DNA of 64,000 nt from Agrococcus baldri. Its GTDB lineage: Bacteria; Actinomycetota; Actinomycetes; Actinomycetales; Microbacteriaceae. The DNA lies in assembly GCA_900114805.1 (NCBI GenBank), contig FOZN01000001.1, forward strand, positions 310,001-374,000, written 5' to 3'. Below, piece after piece: positions 25,868-34,639 of the stretch (position 1 is the first letter of the stretch; each line of letters opens with the position of its first letter). The notes below the pieces were generated by a model. That model was not told where the DNA came from. It was given only the letters and a program-made list of their open reading frames with translations, and searched no databases. The position numbers were made by a program, and so were the translations under genes.

Positions 25868-28108
25868 ATGCGCTACCCCGAGGTGAGAAGAGACGACACG
25901 GTCGAGACCATCCACGGGGAGGCGATCGCCGACCCGTACCGCTGGCTCGAGGACGGCGACTCGGCCGAAACGCGGGCGTTCATCGAGGCGCAGAACGCGT
26001 TCGCCGAGCCGTTCCTGGCGGCGCTGCCCGCCCGCGAGGCGTTCCGCGAGCGCGTCACCGCGCTGCTGGAGGCGCCCACCCGCGGTTGCCCCTGGGTGCG
26101 CGGCGGCCGGGTCTTCGCCTGGCACTCCGACGGCCAGAACCAGCCTGTGCTTGTCGTCGCCGACTCGATCGACGAGCTGGACGGCACCGGGGAGGCGGCG
26201 CCGCGCGTGCTGCTCGACCCGAACGCGCTCTCGAGCGACGGCACGGTCGCGGTGACCATGGCGACCGTCTCCCCCGACGGCGCGCTGCTCGCCTACGGCG
26301 CGGCCGACGGCGGCTCCGACTGGCGCACCATCCGCGTGCGCGACGTCGACACCGGGGAGGACCTCGCCGACGAGATCGGGTGGACCAAGTGGAACTCCGC
26401 GGTCTGGCTGCCCGGCGGCCGCGCCTTCAGCTACTGGGCCTACGACGAGCCGACCGACGACGCGCTCACCGACGAGATGGGAGCCGGGCGCCTGATGCGG
26501 CACGAGGTCGGCGCCGACCCGGCAGGCGACACCGTGCTCTTCTCCCGCCCCGACGAGCCGCGGCTGTTCGCGCGCCACTGGCCGCGCGACGACGAGTGGT
26601 TCGTGCTCTCGACCGACACCGGCTCCTCCAGCGGCAACGACCTGGCGGTGCGCCGCCACGACGAGACTGAGTACCGGCAGCTGGTCAGCGGCCACGAGCA
26701 GGAGTGGAACGCGATCGGCATCCACGGCGGTCTGCTCTACGCCGTCACCGACGCGGATGCGCCGCGGTACCGGCTCGCGGCCTTCGACCTCGCGACCGGC
26801 GACGAGCGCGCCATCGTGCCCGAGCACCCGGAGGACGTGCTGCTCGATGCCGGCCTCACCGCATCCGGTCTCGTGCTCGAGTACTCGCACGACGCGAGCC
26901 ACCGCATGCAGCTGGCGAGCTTCGACGGCGCGGTCGGCGACGACGTGCCGCTCGGCGAGGGCGTCAGCATCGTCGGCTCCGAGACCAGCGCGCACTCCGG
27001 CACCGTGACCGCGCTGACGCAGAGCTTCGTCGACCGCGGCACGCGCCACGTCATCGAGGTGGACGGCGCGCGGCTCGTCTCGCACCGCACGATCGCCACC
27101 CCGGGGCCGGCGGCGCCCGCGGCGACCACGCAGCGCATCCGCGTCGTCTCCAGCGACGGCGAGACGGTGCCGGCCTTCGTGGTGCGGCCCGCAGCGGAGG
27201 AGACTGAGCCGCAGAGCGATGCGGCGCCGGCCGACACCACGCTGGGCGCCACTGCGCTGCACGACCCTGCACCGGACCACACTGCGCTCACCGACACCGT
27301 GCTGGTCGACGACCCGCAGCCGACGCTGATCTGGGGCTACGGCGGCTTCAACATCCCGATGAACCCCGGCTTCCGCGCGGTGCTGGCGGCGTGGGTCGCC
27401 GCGGGCGGCGTGCTGGTGGTGCCGAACCTGCGCGGCGGCGGCGAGTTCGGCTCCGAGTGGCACAAGGGCGGCACGAAGGAGCGCAAGCAGCAGGTCTTCG
27501 ACGACCTCTTCGCCGTCGCCGAGCGACTGATCGACTCGGGCGTCACGACGGCCCGCCAGCTGGCGCTGCACGGCCGCTCGAACGGCGGCCTGCTCGCCGG
27601 CGCCGCGCTGACGCAGCGGCCCGAGCTGTGGGCCGCGGTGCTGCCGGGCGTCGGCGTGCTCGACATGCTGCGCTACCACCGCTTCACGATCGGCTGGGCG
27701 TGGGCGAGCGACTACGGCGACCCGGACGAGGCGGATGCGTTCGGGTACCTGCGTGCATACTCGCCGCTGCACAACGTGCGGGCGGGCGTCGCCTATCCCC
27801 CGACGCTCATCACCACCGGCGACCACGACGACCGCGTCGTGCCGGCGCACTCGTTCAAGTTCGCCGCCGAGCTGCAGCGGGCGCAGGCCGACGCCGGCTC
27901 GGTCGCGCCCGGCTCGGCGACCGCCGGCGATGGCGGCGCGGACCCGATGAAGGATGCGCCCGTGCTGCTCTCGGTCGATACCCGCGCCGGGCACGGCATG
28001 GGCAAGCCGAAGGATGCCGCGGCCCTCGAGTTCGCCGACCAGCTGGCGTTCGCGGCGCACCACACCGGACTGCAGGTGCCTCCGGCGGCGGAGGGGAGCT
28101 CGGCATGA
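25868..28108 (+). CDS. Prolyl oligopeptidase family serine peptidase
   Basis: The 746-residue protein has an N-terminal beta-propeller (IADPYRWLEDGDSAE at residues about 18-32, typical of this family) and a C-terminal alpha/beta-hydrolase. The catalytic triad is visible: Ser571 in GRSNGG, Asp655 in DHDDRVVP and His709 in GHGMG. Members cleave short peptides after proline or basic residues in the cytoplasm. An odd feature is an acidic, Ala/Asp/Thr-rich insertion of about 40 residues near 440-480, just before LIWGYGGF, that the family does not normally have. It is leaderless: TAGGGT, six bases, ATG. Its stop overlaps the next start. Confidence 0.92.
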   Translation: MRYPEVRRDDTVETIHGEAIADPYRWLEDGDSAETRAFIEAQNAFAEPFLAALPAREAFRERVTALLEAPTRGCPWVRGGRVFAWHSDGQNQPVLVVADSIDELDGTGEAAPRVLLDPNALSSDGTVAVTMATVSPDGALLAYGAADGGSDWRTIRVRDVDTGEDLADEIGWTKWNSAVWLPGGRAFSYWAYDEPTDDALTDEMGAGRLMRHEVGADPAGDTVLFSRPDEPRLFARHWPRDDEWFVLSTDTGSSSGNDLAVRRHDETEYRQLVSGHEQEWNAIGIHGGLLYAVTDADAPRYRLAAFDLATGDERAIVPEHPEDVLLDAGLTASGLVLEYSHDASHRMQLASFDGAVGDDVPLGEGVSIVGSETSAHSGTVTALTQSFVDRGTRHVIEVDGARLVSHRTIATPGPAAPAATTQRIRVVSSDGETVPAFVVRPAAEETEPQSDAAPADTTLGATALHDPAPDHTALTDTVLVDDPQPTLIWGYGGFNIPMNPGFRAVLAAWVAAGGVLVVPNLRGGGEFGSEWHKGGTKERKQQVFDDLFAVAERLIDSGVTTARQLALHGRSNGGLLAGAALTQRPELWAAVLPGVGVLDMLRYHRFTIGWAWASDYGDPDEADAFGYLRAYSPLHNVRAGVAYPPTLITTGDHDDRVVPAHSFKFAAELQRAQADAGSVAPGSATAGDGGADPMKDAPVLLSVDTRAGHGMGKPKDAAALEFADQLAFAAHHTGLQVPPAAEGSSA

Positions 28109-28587
28109 GCTGGGAGCGGGACCTCGCCGCCCTCTGGGACGACGAGTCGATCGACGACCTCGAGCGGGTCGAGCGCATGGCCGTGCTCGCGCCGACGGCA
28201 CCGCATCCCGCGCTCGGGCTGTTCGAGCTCGCGAGCGCGCACGACGGCGCGGGGCTCGAGCCCCAGGCTGCGGCCCTCTACGAGGAGGCGGCGGCCGCCG
28301 GCCTCGCCGAGATCGACCCCGACCTCGATGCGCACCGGCAGATCCAGCACGCCTCCACGCTGCGCAACCTCGGCCGCCTCGAGGAGGCGCTCGCCATGCT
28401 TCGTGACGCGCCCGACCACCCGGAGGTCGGTGCCGCCCGCGACGCCTTCCTCGCGCTGACGCTGCACGACGCGGGCCGACACGACGAGGCGCTGCGCGTC
28501 ACGATCGAGGCGCTGGTGCCGACGCTGCCGATGTACCGGCGAGCGCTCACCGACTACGCCGCCATGCTCACCGAGGAGCGCGCATGA
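28105..28587 (+). CDS. Small TPR-repeat protein
   Basis: The 160-residue, all-helical protein contains TPR-like repeats of the TPR_5 type: ALGLFELASAHDGAGLEPQA, HASTLRNLGRLEEALAMLRD and LALTLHDAGRHDEALRVTIE. It has no catalytic motif, signal or membrane segment. ATGA overlaps join it to the oligopeptidase upstream and its paralogue downstream. It probably works as a scaffold or adaptor in the same process. Such small TPR proteins are common in actinobacteria but have no established role. Confidence 0.8.
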   Translation: MSWERDLAALWDDESIDDLERVERMAVLAPTAPHPALGLFELASAHDGAGLEPQAAALYEEAAAAGLAEIDPDLDAHRQIQHASTLRNLGRLEEALAMLRDAPDHPEVGAARDAFLALTLHDAGRHDEALRVTIEALVPTLPMYRRALTDYAAMLTEERA

Positions 28588-29069
28588 GCGGCGACTGGCA
28601 GGCGCGCGCCGACGCGCTCTGGGAACGGCTCGACCAGACGCCGCGGGATGCGGCGGTGGCCGAGATGCAGCAGCTGGCGGATGCGTACCCGGGCACCGAC
28701 GGGCGTGGCGCGTTCGAGCTGGCAGGCATGTACGACTCGAACGGCTTCGAGCAAGAGGCCGAGCGCGAGTATGAGCGGGCGCTCGCGCTGGGCCTCGAGC
28801 CCGAGCAGCACGCGCAGCTTGCCGTGCAGTACGGCTCGACGCTGCGCAACACCGGCCGTCTCGACGAGGCGATCGCGGTGCTGGAGGCCGCGCCGACGCA
28901 TCCGTCGACCGGCGCCGCCCCGCGCGTCTTCCTCGCGCTCGCGCTGCACACCGCCGGCCGCCACGACGAGGCGATGCGCGTCGTGGTCGAGGCGATCGAG
29001 CCGACGCTGCCGCGATACAACCGCTCGGTGCGGGCCTACGCGGTCGCGCTCACCGAGCCTGAGGACTGA
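28584..29069 (+). CDS. Small TPR-repeat protein, paralogue
   Basis: This 161-residue product is a clear paralogue of the preceding gene: both share STLRN(L/T)GRL(E/D)EA, a P-x-HP turn, LAL(T/A)LH(D/T)AGRHDEA and an IEALVPTLP/IEPTLP-type end. Tandem duplication is the likely origin. It lies last in the operon and overlaps its neighbour by four bases. The function is unknown; it may bind the same partner. Confidence 0.8.
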   Translation: MSGDWQARADALWERLDQTPRDAAVAEMQQLADAYPGTDGRGAFELAGMYDSNGFEQEAEREYERALALGLEPEQHAQLAVQYGSTLRNTGRLDEAIAVLEAAPTHPSTGAAPRVFLALALHTAGRHDEAMRVVVEAIEPTLPRYNRSVRAYAVALTEPED

Positions 29070-29097
29070 GCTGCTGCCGCGAAGGCGACGGCGCTGA

Positions 29098-30162
29098 TCA
29101 GCCGGCGAGCTCCCCAACCAGTCGCTCTGCGACGTCGTGATGGAGGTCGAGCAGCGGCGCGGTGCGCTCGGCCGGGCCGCGGCCGAAGCCGCATTCGGTG
29201 GCGATGCCGAACGCCCCGGGCGCCGCGAGCGCCGGCACTGCCGTCTGCGCGGCACGGGCGCGGCGCAGGGCGCCGTCGACGCCGTCCTCATGGTGCACGA
29301 GGCCCAGGAACGGCTGCGTCCGGCCCCACTCGATGCCCGCGAGCGGCGCGAAGTAGGCCTCGTCGTCGCGCTCGATCGGCACGGGCAGGTGGATCCAGTC
29401 GACCTGGCGCGGCGCAGCAGCGAGCACGCCGCGGATGACGGCGGCGAGGGTGCCGGCATCCTCGGGCTGCACGAAGTGCGCCTCCTCGACGTCGCCGTAG
29501 CAGAGGTGGAAGCCCTGCTGCACCTCGGCCGGCACCCATGAGGCGAGCTCGCTCAGCCTGGCGACGACACCGTCGAGCGCGTCGCCGTCCCACCATGGCT
29601 CGATGATGAAGCCGGGCTTGCGGTCGCGCTCGAGGATCGCGAACTCCACAGCCGCGTCGAATTGGATCGCGAGCCGCTCGTGCGGGATCGCGGCCAGGAT
29701 CGCGTCGAGTTCGGCTCTGAGCGCATCCCGGTAGATCGGCTCGAAGGCGGCACGGCTGCCCGGCTCGATGAAGGCGCCGAGGATCGCGATCGGCGTCGGC
29801 AGCGACACCTGGAAGCGCGTGCCGGCGGCGAGCACGCCCTGCTCCTGCAGCGCGGCGAAGCGCGCATAGGAGTCGATCGCGGCGGCGGCATAGCCGAGCT
29901 CCGGCAGCTGCACGTCGCCCGTGATCGTGAACTGGCGCACGTCGAACTGGTCGCGGATGCGGTACCCCGGCTCCCCGACGCGCTCGAGGCCGGGCGTCTG
30001 GTCGAAGCGCAGCGTCTGGAACTGGATCCAGTAGTAGCGCTCGCCCACCTCTCCGTCGGGGATGCGCGGCACATCGTCGAGCCGGTCGGCGACGACGCGG
30101 AAGACGGACTCCGCGTCTGGCTGGTTGATGCTGCCGACGAGATGGGTGGCGACTGCGCTCAT
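29098..30162 (-). CDS. MetE-like zinc-site protein of unknown function
   Basis: The 354-residue protein begins VATHLVGSINQPDAESVFR and looks like a single UROD/MetE-type barrel. A possible zinc site resembles that of cobalamin-independent methionine synthase: His-x-Cys in GFHLCYGD and a late Cys in ATECGFGRGP. It is half the length of MetE and has no N-terminal duplicate domain. Relatives are widespread and unnamed; a methyl- or alkyl-transfer reaction to a thiol is a reasonable guess. It converges with the TPR operon and lies 47 bases downstream of the TetR gene in the same direction. Confidence 0.6.
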   Translation of the reverse strand: MSAVATHLVGSINQPDAESVFRVVADRLDDVPRIPDGEVGERYYWIQFQTLRFDQTPGLERVGEPGYRIRDQFDVRQFTITGDVQLPELGYAAAAIDSYARFAALQEQGVLAAGTRFQVSLPTPIAILGAFIEPGSRAAFEPIYRDALRAELDAILAAIPHERLAIQFDAAVEFAILERDRKPGFIIEPWWDGDALDGVVARLSELASWVPAEVQQGFHLCYGDVEEAHFVQPEDAGTLAAVIRGVLAAAPRQVDWIHLPVPIERDDEAYFAPLAGIEWGRTQPFLGLVHHEDGVDGALRRARAAQTAVPALAAPGAFGIATECGFGRGPAERTAPLLDLHHDVAERLVGELAG

Positions 30163-30209
30163 GCGACCATCATGCGCGCCGGTGCCCGGTTCCGCTCGAC
30201 TGTGACGGA

Positions 30210-30983
30210 CTATGACGAAGCGCGATCGGCGAGCGCCATGGCGCCGACCACGATCATCTCCAGCCCGAAGCGGAACGAGCGCTCGGCGTCGCCGAGTCCG
30301 TAGTCCTCGCCGGCGGCCTGGCCGACGCGGCCGGAGACCGGGTACCTGCTGCCGTCCATCACCTCTTCGAGCACCGCGCCCGTCTGCAGCCACCACTCGA
30401 GATCGCTCTCGCCGAGCGCCATCCGCTCCTGCTCTGCGACCCAGCCGCGCGCGATACCGTCGACGAAGGCTCTGATCGTGGTGACCACCTGATCCATCGT
30501 GATGTCGTCGAGGCCGAAGCCGTCGATGCCGGCGAGCTGCCACTCGTAGCGATCGCTCAGGTGCGGCCCGATCCAGGGGCGGGGCAGGCGCGCGTCGACC
30601 CGCCAAGGGTGCCGCCGGTACTCGGCCATCAGCTCCTCCGCGATCGCGACCACCCGCTCGCCGAGCCCGCCGGCGTGCGGCGCCCGCGGGGCCTCCCCCG
30701 CCACCTCGTCGATCATCAGGCCCAGCAGCTCCGAGCGGCCGGGCACGTAGCCGTAGAGGGTCATCGCGCCCACGCCCACACGTTCCGCGACGCTGCGCAT
30801 GGTGACCGCGTCGATGCCTTCCTCGTCGGCGATCGCGACGGCCGAGCGCACGATCTCGTCGGTCGACGCCCGCGGTCGCGGACCGCGCTTGGGTGCCTCG
30901 TCGGTGAGCGATGCGCGCCACAGCAGCCGCAGCGTCCTGCGGGGCTCCTCGGTCGGATCCACGGCCTCGTGCTTGTCGCTCAT
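30210..30983 (-). CDS. TetR-family repressor
   Basis: The 257-residue regulator has an N-terminal HTH at residues 41-85 (IVRSAVAIADEEGIDAVTMR, then VGVGAMTLYGYV) and a TetR_C-type ligand domain. It diverges from a DrrAB-like exporter and very likely represses it. Its own promoter is leaderless: TACAAT (minus strand, 30990-30995) lies six bases from the ATG. Two 15-bp operators sit between the divergent genes, so it probably controls itself as well. Confidence 0.88.
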   Translation of the reverse strand: MSDKHEAVDPTEEPRRTLRLLWRASLTDEAPKRGPRPRASTDEIVRSAVAIADEEGIDAVTMRSVAERVGVGAMTLYGYVPGRSELLGLMIDEVAGEAPRAPHAGGLGERVVAIAEELMAEYRRHPWRVDARLPRPWIGPHLSDRYEWQLAGIDGFGLDDITMDQVVTTIRAFVDGIARGWVAEQERMALGESDLEWWLQTGAVLEEVMDGSRYPVSGRVGQAAGEDYGLGDAERSFRFGLEMIVVGAMALADRASS

Positions 30984-31003
30984 GCGTCCATTGTAGAGGA
31001 ACT

Positions 31004-31048
31004 CCGTATGGTGTACGGTGATCTCGCTTCACTCCGTACAATGTACGA
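31004..31048. promoter_or_regulatory. Paired TetR operators and exporter promoter
   Basis: CCGTATGGTGTACGG (31004-31018) and CCGTACAATGTACGA (31034-31048) are near-palindromes whose first bases are 30 apart, each preceded by ACT. The second contains TACAAT (31037-31042), the likely -10 of the exporter genes, so repressor binding would block the polymerase directly. Confidence 0.6.
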
Positions 31049-31060
31049 GGAAAGGGTTCG

Positions 31061-32005
31061 ATGTCCACCCCACTCGCGATCAGCGCCACCGGGATCCACA
31101 AGCGCTATGGCGGCACCGCCGCTCTCGACGGCTTCGACCTCGAGGTGCTCGCCGGCACCATTCACGGACTGCTCGGACCGAACGGCGCGGGCAAGAGCAC
31201 CGCGGTGGGCGTGCTCACGACCTTGCGCCGCGCCGACGCCGGCCAGGCGTCGATCGCCGGCTTCGACGTGCGCAGGCAGGCCGGCGAGGTGCGCCGCCGG
31301 ATCGGGCTCGTCGGGCAGGCGCACGCCGTCGACGACATCCTGGGCGGCAGGCAGAACCTCGTCATGTTCGGCCGGCTGGCCGGGCTCGCGCCCGCGGCCG
31401 CCAGAGCGCGGGCCGACGAGCTGCTCGAGCGCTTCGAGCTCATCGAGGCCGCCGCGAAGCCCGTCTCGCAGTACTCCGGCGGCATGCGGCGACGACTCGA
31501 CATCGCGGTCGCGCTGCTGCTCTCCCCCGCAGTCCTGTTCCTCGACGAGCCCACCACCGGGCTCGACCCACGCGGCCGCGCGGAGGTCTGGTTGGCAGTC
31601 GGGGAGGTCGCGCAGCGCGGCGCCGCGGTGCTGCTGACCACGCAGTACCTCGACGAGGCCGACCGCATGGCCGGCCGCATCTCGGTGCTGCGCCGCGGCG
31701 CCGTGATCGCCGAGGGCACGCCGCGAGAGCTCAAGCAGTCGATCGGCGGCGACCGCGTCGCGGTGGCGCCGAACGATCCCGCCGACCTCGCGGCGACTGC
31801 GGCGGCGATGCAGTCGGCCATCGGCGCTGAGGCGCATGTCGACGAGGAGACACGCACCGTCACCGTGCCCGCGCTGGATGGCACCGCGGCGGTGCTCGCC
31901 GTGCTGCGCGCGGTCGACGCCGCCGGCATCGAGATCGCCGACCTCGAGCTGCGCCGCCCCACTCTCGATGACGTCTTCCTCACCCTCACCAAGGAGGCAG
32001 CATGA
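31061..32005 (+). CDS. ABC exporter ATP-binding protein (DrrA type)
   Basis: The 314-residue protein has Walker A GPNGAGKST (residues 39-47), Q-loop GLVGQAHAVD, signature YSGGMRRRLDIAVAL, Walker B LFLDEPTTGLDP and the C-terminal DrrA-type extension ending RPTLDDVFLTLTKEAA. This family exports drugs and antibiotics, as DrrA does for daunorubicin. It follows the TetR operators and overlaps the permease gene by four bases. The substrate is unknown. Confidence 0.92.
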   Translation: MSTPLAISATGIHKRYGGTAALDGFDLEVLAGTIHGLLGPNGAGKSTAVGVLTTLRRADAGQASIAGFDVRRQAGEVRRRIGLVGQAHAVDDILGGRQNLVMFGRLAGLAPAAARARADELLERFELIEAAAKPVSQYSGGMRRRLDIAVALLLSPAVLFLDEPTTGLDPRGRAEVWLAVGEVAQRGAAVLLTTQYLDEADRMAGRISVLRRGAVIAEGTPRELKQSIGGDRVAVAPNDPADLAATAAAMQSAIGAEAHVDEETRTVTVPALDGTAAVLAVLRAVDAAGIEIADLELRRPTLDDVFLTLTKEAA

Positions 32006-32781
32006 CCACGCTCACCCACGCGGGCATCCTCACGCGCCGCGAGCTCGCGCACTGGGTGCGGCAGCCGATGGCGCCCATCTTCAACCTGGCGTTCTCGCTC
32101 ATGCTGCTGGCGATGTTCGGCCTGCTGTTCGGCGGCGCCATCGAGGTGCCCGGCGGCGACGACTACATCGGCTTCCTACTGCCGGGGCTGCTGGCGATGG
32201 TGATGATGTTCGGCATCCAGGGCACGATGCTCGGCATGGCCGAGGACGCCAAGCGAGGCATCTCCGACCGGTTCCGCTCGCTGCCGATGAGCGGTGCGGC
32301 GGTGGCGATGGGCCGCAGCGGCGCCGACATGCTCAGCTCCGCGCTCGAGCTGGTGGTGCTGGTCGGCGGCGGGCTGCTCATGGGCTGGCGCATCGACGCC
32401 ACGCCGCTCGAGGCGATCGCAGGCGTGGCACTGCTGCTGTGGCTGCGCTACACGCTGGTCTGGCTGGGCATCTTCCTGGGGCTGACCTTCCGCGGGGAGA
32501 GCGCGATGGTCGCCGTGCAGGTGCTCGTCTGGCCGATCGGCTTCGCCTCGAACGCGCTGGTCGCGCCTGAGACGATGCCCGCCTGGCTGGGAGCGATCAC
32601 CGAGTGGAACCCCATCTCGGCGACCGCCACCGCCGTGCGACAGCTGTTCGGCAACGCCACCGGCATCACCGGCGGCTGGCTCGCCGATGCATCGATCTGG
32701 CTCGCGATCGGCTGGCCAGCGCTCATCATCGCGATCTTCCTGCCGCTGTCGGCCCGCGCCTACCGGCGGCTGGGCGACTGA
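32002..32781 (+). CDS. ABC-2 type permease (DrrB type)
   Basis: The 259-residue membrane partner of the preceding ATPase has six helices of the ABC-2 fold. The family segment LLPGLLAMVMMFGIQGTMLG followed by KRGISDRFRSLPMSGAAVAMGR is characteristic of DrrB-like exporters, as is FASNALVAPETMPAWLGAITEWNPIS. It starts within the ATPase stop (ATGA). Together they form a TetR-controlled drug-type efflux pump. Confidence 0.92.
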   Translation: MTTLTHAGILTRRELAHWVRQPMAPIFNLAFSLMLLAMFGLLFGGAIEVPGGDDYIGFLLPGLLAMVMMFGIQGTMLGMAEDAKRGISDRFRSLPMSGAAVAMGRSGADMLSSALELVVLVGGGLLMGWRIDATPLEAIAGVALLLWLRYTLVWLGIFLGLTFRGESAMVAVQVLVWPIGFASNALVAPETMPAWLGAITEWNPISATATAVRQLFGNATGITGGWLADASIWLAIGWPALIIAIFLPLSARAYRRLGD

Positions 32782-32823
32782 GCCGGCCCCGCGCATCCGC
32801 CGATCACGACGGATGCGCCGGCT
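32781..32823. terminator. Bidirectional hairpin between the exporter and metI
   Basis: GCGCATCCG (32791-32799) pairs with CGGATGCGC (32810-32818); outer AGCCGG (32781-32786) pairs with CCGGCT (32818-32823). It lies between convergent operons. Confidence 0.65.
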
Positions 32824-32826
32824 GAC

Positions 32827-33486
32827 TCATCGGCGCATGATGCGGCGCGCGAGCCAGTTGCCCAACGCCTGAATCAGCTGCACGACGATCACCACCATGA
32901 TCAGCGCCGACCACGTCACGACCTCGTCGAACTGCCGGTAGCCGTACATGACGGCCCAGTTGCCGAGGCCCTCGCCGCCGACGAGCCCGGCAACGGCCGA
33001 CATGTCGACGATGGCGATGACCGCGAAGGTGAAGCCGAGCACGAGCGGCCCGAGCGTCTCCGGGATGATCACCGTGCGGATGATGCGCCACGGGCTCGCG
33101 CCCGTCGCCCGCGCCGCCTCGACGACACCGGCCGGCAGCGCCACCAGGTTCTGCTCGACGATGCGGGCGATGCCGAAGGTCGCGGCGATGGCGATGGCGA
33201 AGACGGCGTATTCGGTGCCGATGCCCTTCCCGACCACCAGCCGGCCGACCGGCTGCAGCGCCGCCAGCAGGATGATGAACGGGATCGGGCGGAAGGTGTT
33301 GACGAGCACGTTCAGCACCCACCACACGATGGGCTGCTGCAGGATGCCGCCGCGGCGGGTGACGGTCAGCCCCGTGCCGATGACCAGCCCGCCGATGCCG
33401 CCGAGGGCGAGCGAGAGCGCGACCATCCACAGCATGATCGCCGTCTGCTCCAGCAGGTCGGGCAGCACGCCCACGATCTCGCTCAT
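32827..33486 (-). CDS. metI: Methionine ABC transporter permease
   Basis: MetI, 219 residues with five helices, forms the membrane channel of the MetNIQ D/L-methionine importer. The conserved EAA-type loop reads GVVEAARATGASPWRIIRTVIIPE. It overlaps metN by four bases and is the last gene of the metQ-metN-metI operon. A hairpin 4 bases past its stop probably ends the message. Confidence 0.94.
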   Translation of the reverse strand: MSEIVGVLPDLLEQTAIMLWMVALSLALGGIGGLVIGTGLTVTRRGGILQQPIVWWVLNVLVNTFRPIPFIILLAALQPVGRLVVGKGIGTEYAVFAIAIAATFGIARIVEQNLVALPAGVVEAARATGASPWRIIRTVIIPETLGPLVLGFTFAVIAIVDMSAVAGLVGGEGLGNWAVMYGYRQFDEVVTWSALIMVVIVVQLIQALGNWLARRIMRR

Positions 33487-34514
33487 CGCTGCTCCTCCAC
33501 CGTGACGCCCGAGCCGATGCCGTCCAGCGCGCGTGCCACCGCGTCCGCCTCACCGCGCACCGCGATCGTCAGCAGGCCGTAGACCCGCCCCTGGATGTCG
33601 TCGACCCCGCCGTGCACGAGGTTGAAGTCGACACCGGCCTTCGCGAGCGCCGAGAACACCCGCGCCTCGCTCACGCCCTCGTCGGTGAACGAGATGGTGA
33701 AGAAGCGGCCATCGTGCGTCGCGCGCAGCCTGGCGAGCTCGTCGCCCTCCGGCAGCGCCCGCACGACCGTCTGCACGAAGCGCTTCGCCGTCGCGGTCTG
33801 CGGTCGTGTGAACACGTCGTAGGTGAGGCCCGTCTCGACGACACGCCCCGCATCCATCACCGCCACGCGGTCGGCGATGCGGGTGATCACCTCCATCTCG
33901 TGGGTGATCACGACGATCGTGACGCCCAGCTGGCGGTTGACGCGGGCCAGCAGGTCGAGCACCTCGGCCGTCGTCTCGGGGTCCAGGGCGGATGTGGCTT
34001 CGTCGGCGAGCAGGATCTGCGGGTTCGCGGCCAGCGCGCGTGCGATGCCGACGCGCTGCTGCTGCCCGCCGGAGAGCTGCTCGGGGTAGGCGTCGGCGCG
34101 GCCCTCGAGGCCGACGAACTCGAGCAGCTCCTCGACGCGCCGCGTGCGCTCTGCCCGCCCGACCCCGATCACTTCGAGCGGATAGGCGACGTTGCCGGCG
34201 ACCGTGCGCGAGGTGAGCAGGTTGAAGCGCTGGAAGATCATGCCGATGCGGGTCTGCTGCTCGCGCAGGCGCTTGCCGCGCAGTTCGCTGATCGTCACGT
34301 CGCCGACGGTGATCGCTCCGCTCGTGACCGGCTCGAGCTGGTTGATGAGCCGCACGAGCGTCGACTTGCCGGCGCCCGAGTAGCCGATGATGCCGAAGAC
34401 CTCGCCCTGCTCGATCGCGAGCGAGACGTCGTCGACGGCCACGATCTCGTCGCCGCCGCGCTTCGCGGGCGGGAACCGCTTGCTGACCCGATCGAGCACG
34501 ATGTGGCTGGTCAC
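33483..34514 (-). CDS. metN: Methionine ABC transporter ATP-binding protein
   Basis: MetN, 343 residues, powers methionine uptake. It shows Walker A GYSGAGKST, signature LSGGQQQRVGIARAL, Walker B LLADEATSALDP and the C-terminal NIL regulatory domain (FFTISFTDEGVSEARVFSAL...GVDFNLVHGG), where bound methionine inhibits transport in homologues. The GTG at 34514 was chosen because AAGGAG precedes it by seven bases and upstream codons would read through a hairpin. Confidence 0.95.
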   Translation of the reverse strand: MTSHIVLDRVSKRFPPAKRGGDEIVAVDDVSLAIEQGEVFGIIGYSGAGKSTLVRLINQLEPVTSGAITVGDVTISELRGKRLREQQTRIGMIFQRFNLLTSRTVAGNVAYPLEVIGVGRAERTRRVEELLEFVGLEGRADAYPEQLSGGQQQRVGIARALAANPQILLADEATSALDPETTAEVLDLLARVNRQLGVTIVVITHEMEVITRIADRVAVMDAGRVVETGLTYDVFTRPQTATAKRFVQTVVRALPEGDELARLRATHDGRFFTISFTDEGVSEARVFSALAKAGVDFNLVHGGVDDIQGRVYGLLTIAVRGEADAVARALDGIGSGVTVEEQR

Positions 34515-34568
34515 GGTCGCTCCTTGCTGTGCTGAGTGGTGGTGCGCCGCGCAGGGCGCGGGTCTGCG

Positions 34569-34620
34569 AGTGTGCAGGTCTTGCGCGCATCCGGCTCCGG
34601 CCGCGCAAGAACCGCACACT
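34569..34620. repeat. Long intergenic hairpin (c), inside the met operon
   Basis: AGTGTGCAGGTCTTGCGCG (34569-34587) pairs with 34602-34620 at 17 of 19 positions. It lies between metQ and metN. The core is shared with hairpin (b), so it is a dispersed repeat; here it could also trim or protect the message so that MetQ is made in excess over MetN. Confidence 0.75.
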
Positions 34621-34639
34621 CCGCGGGTGCCGCAGGTGG

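Noticed and set aside
25355-28201. Long open frame opposite the oligopeptidase gene
   Set aside because: Same antisense effect of GC-rich codons; the plus-strand protein has a full catalytic triad.
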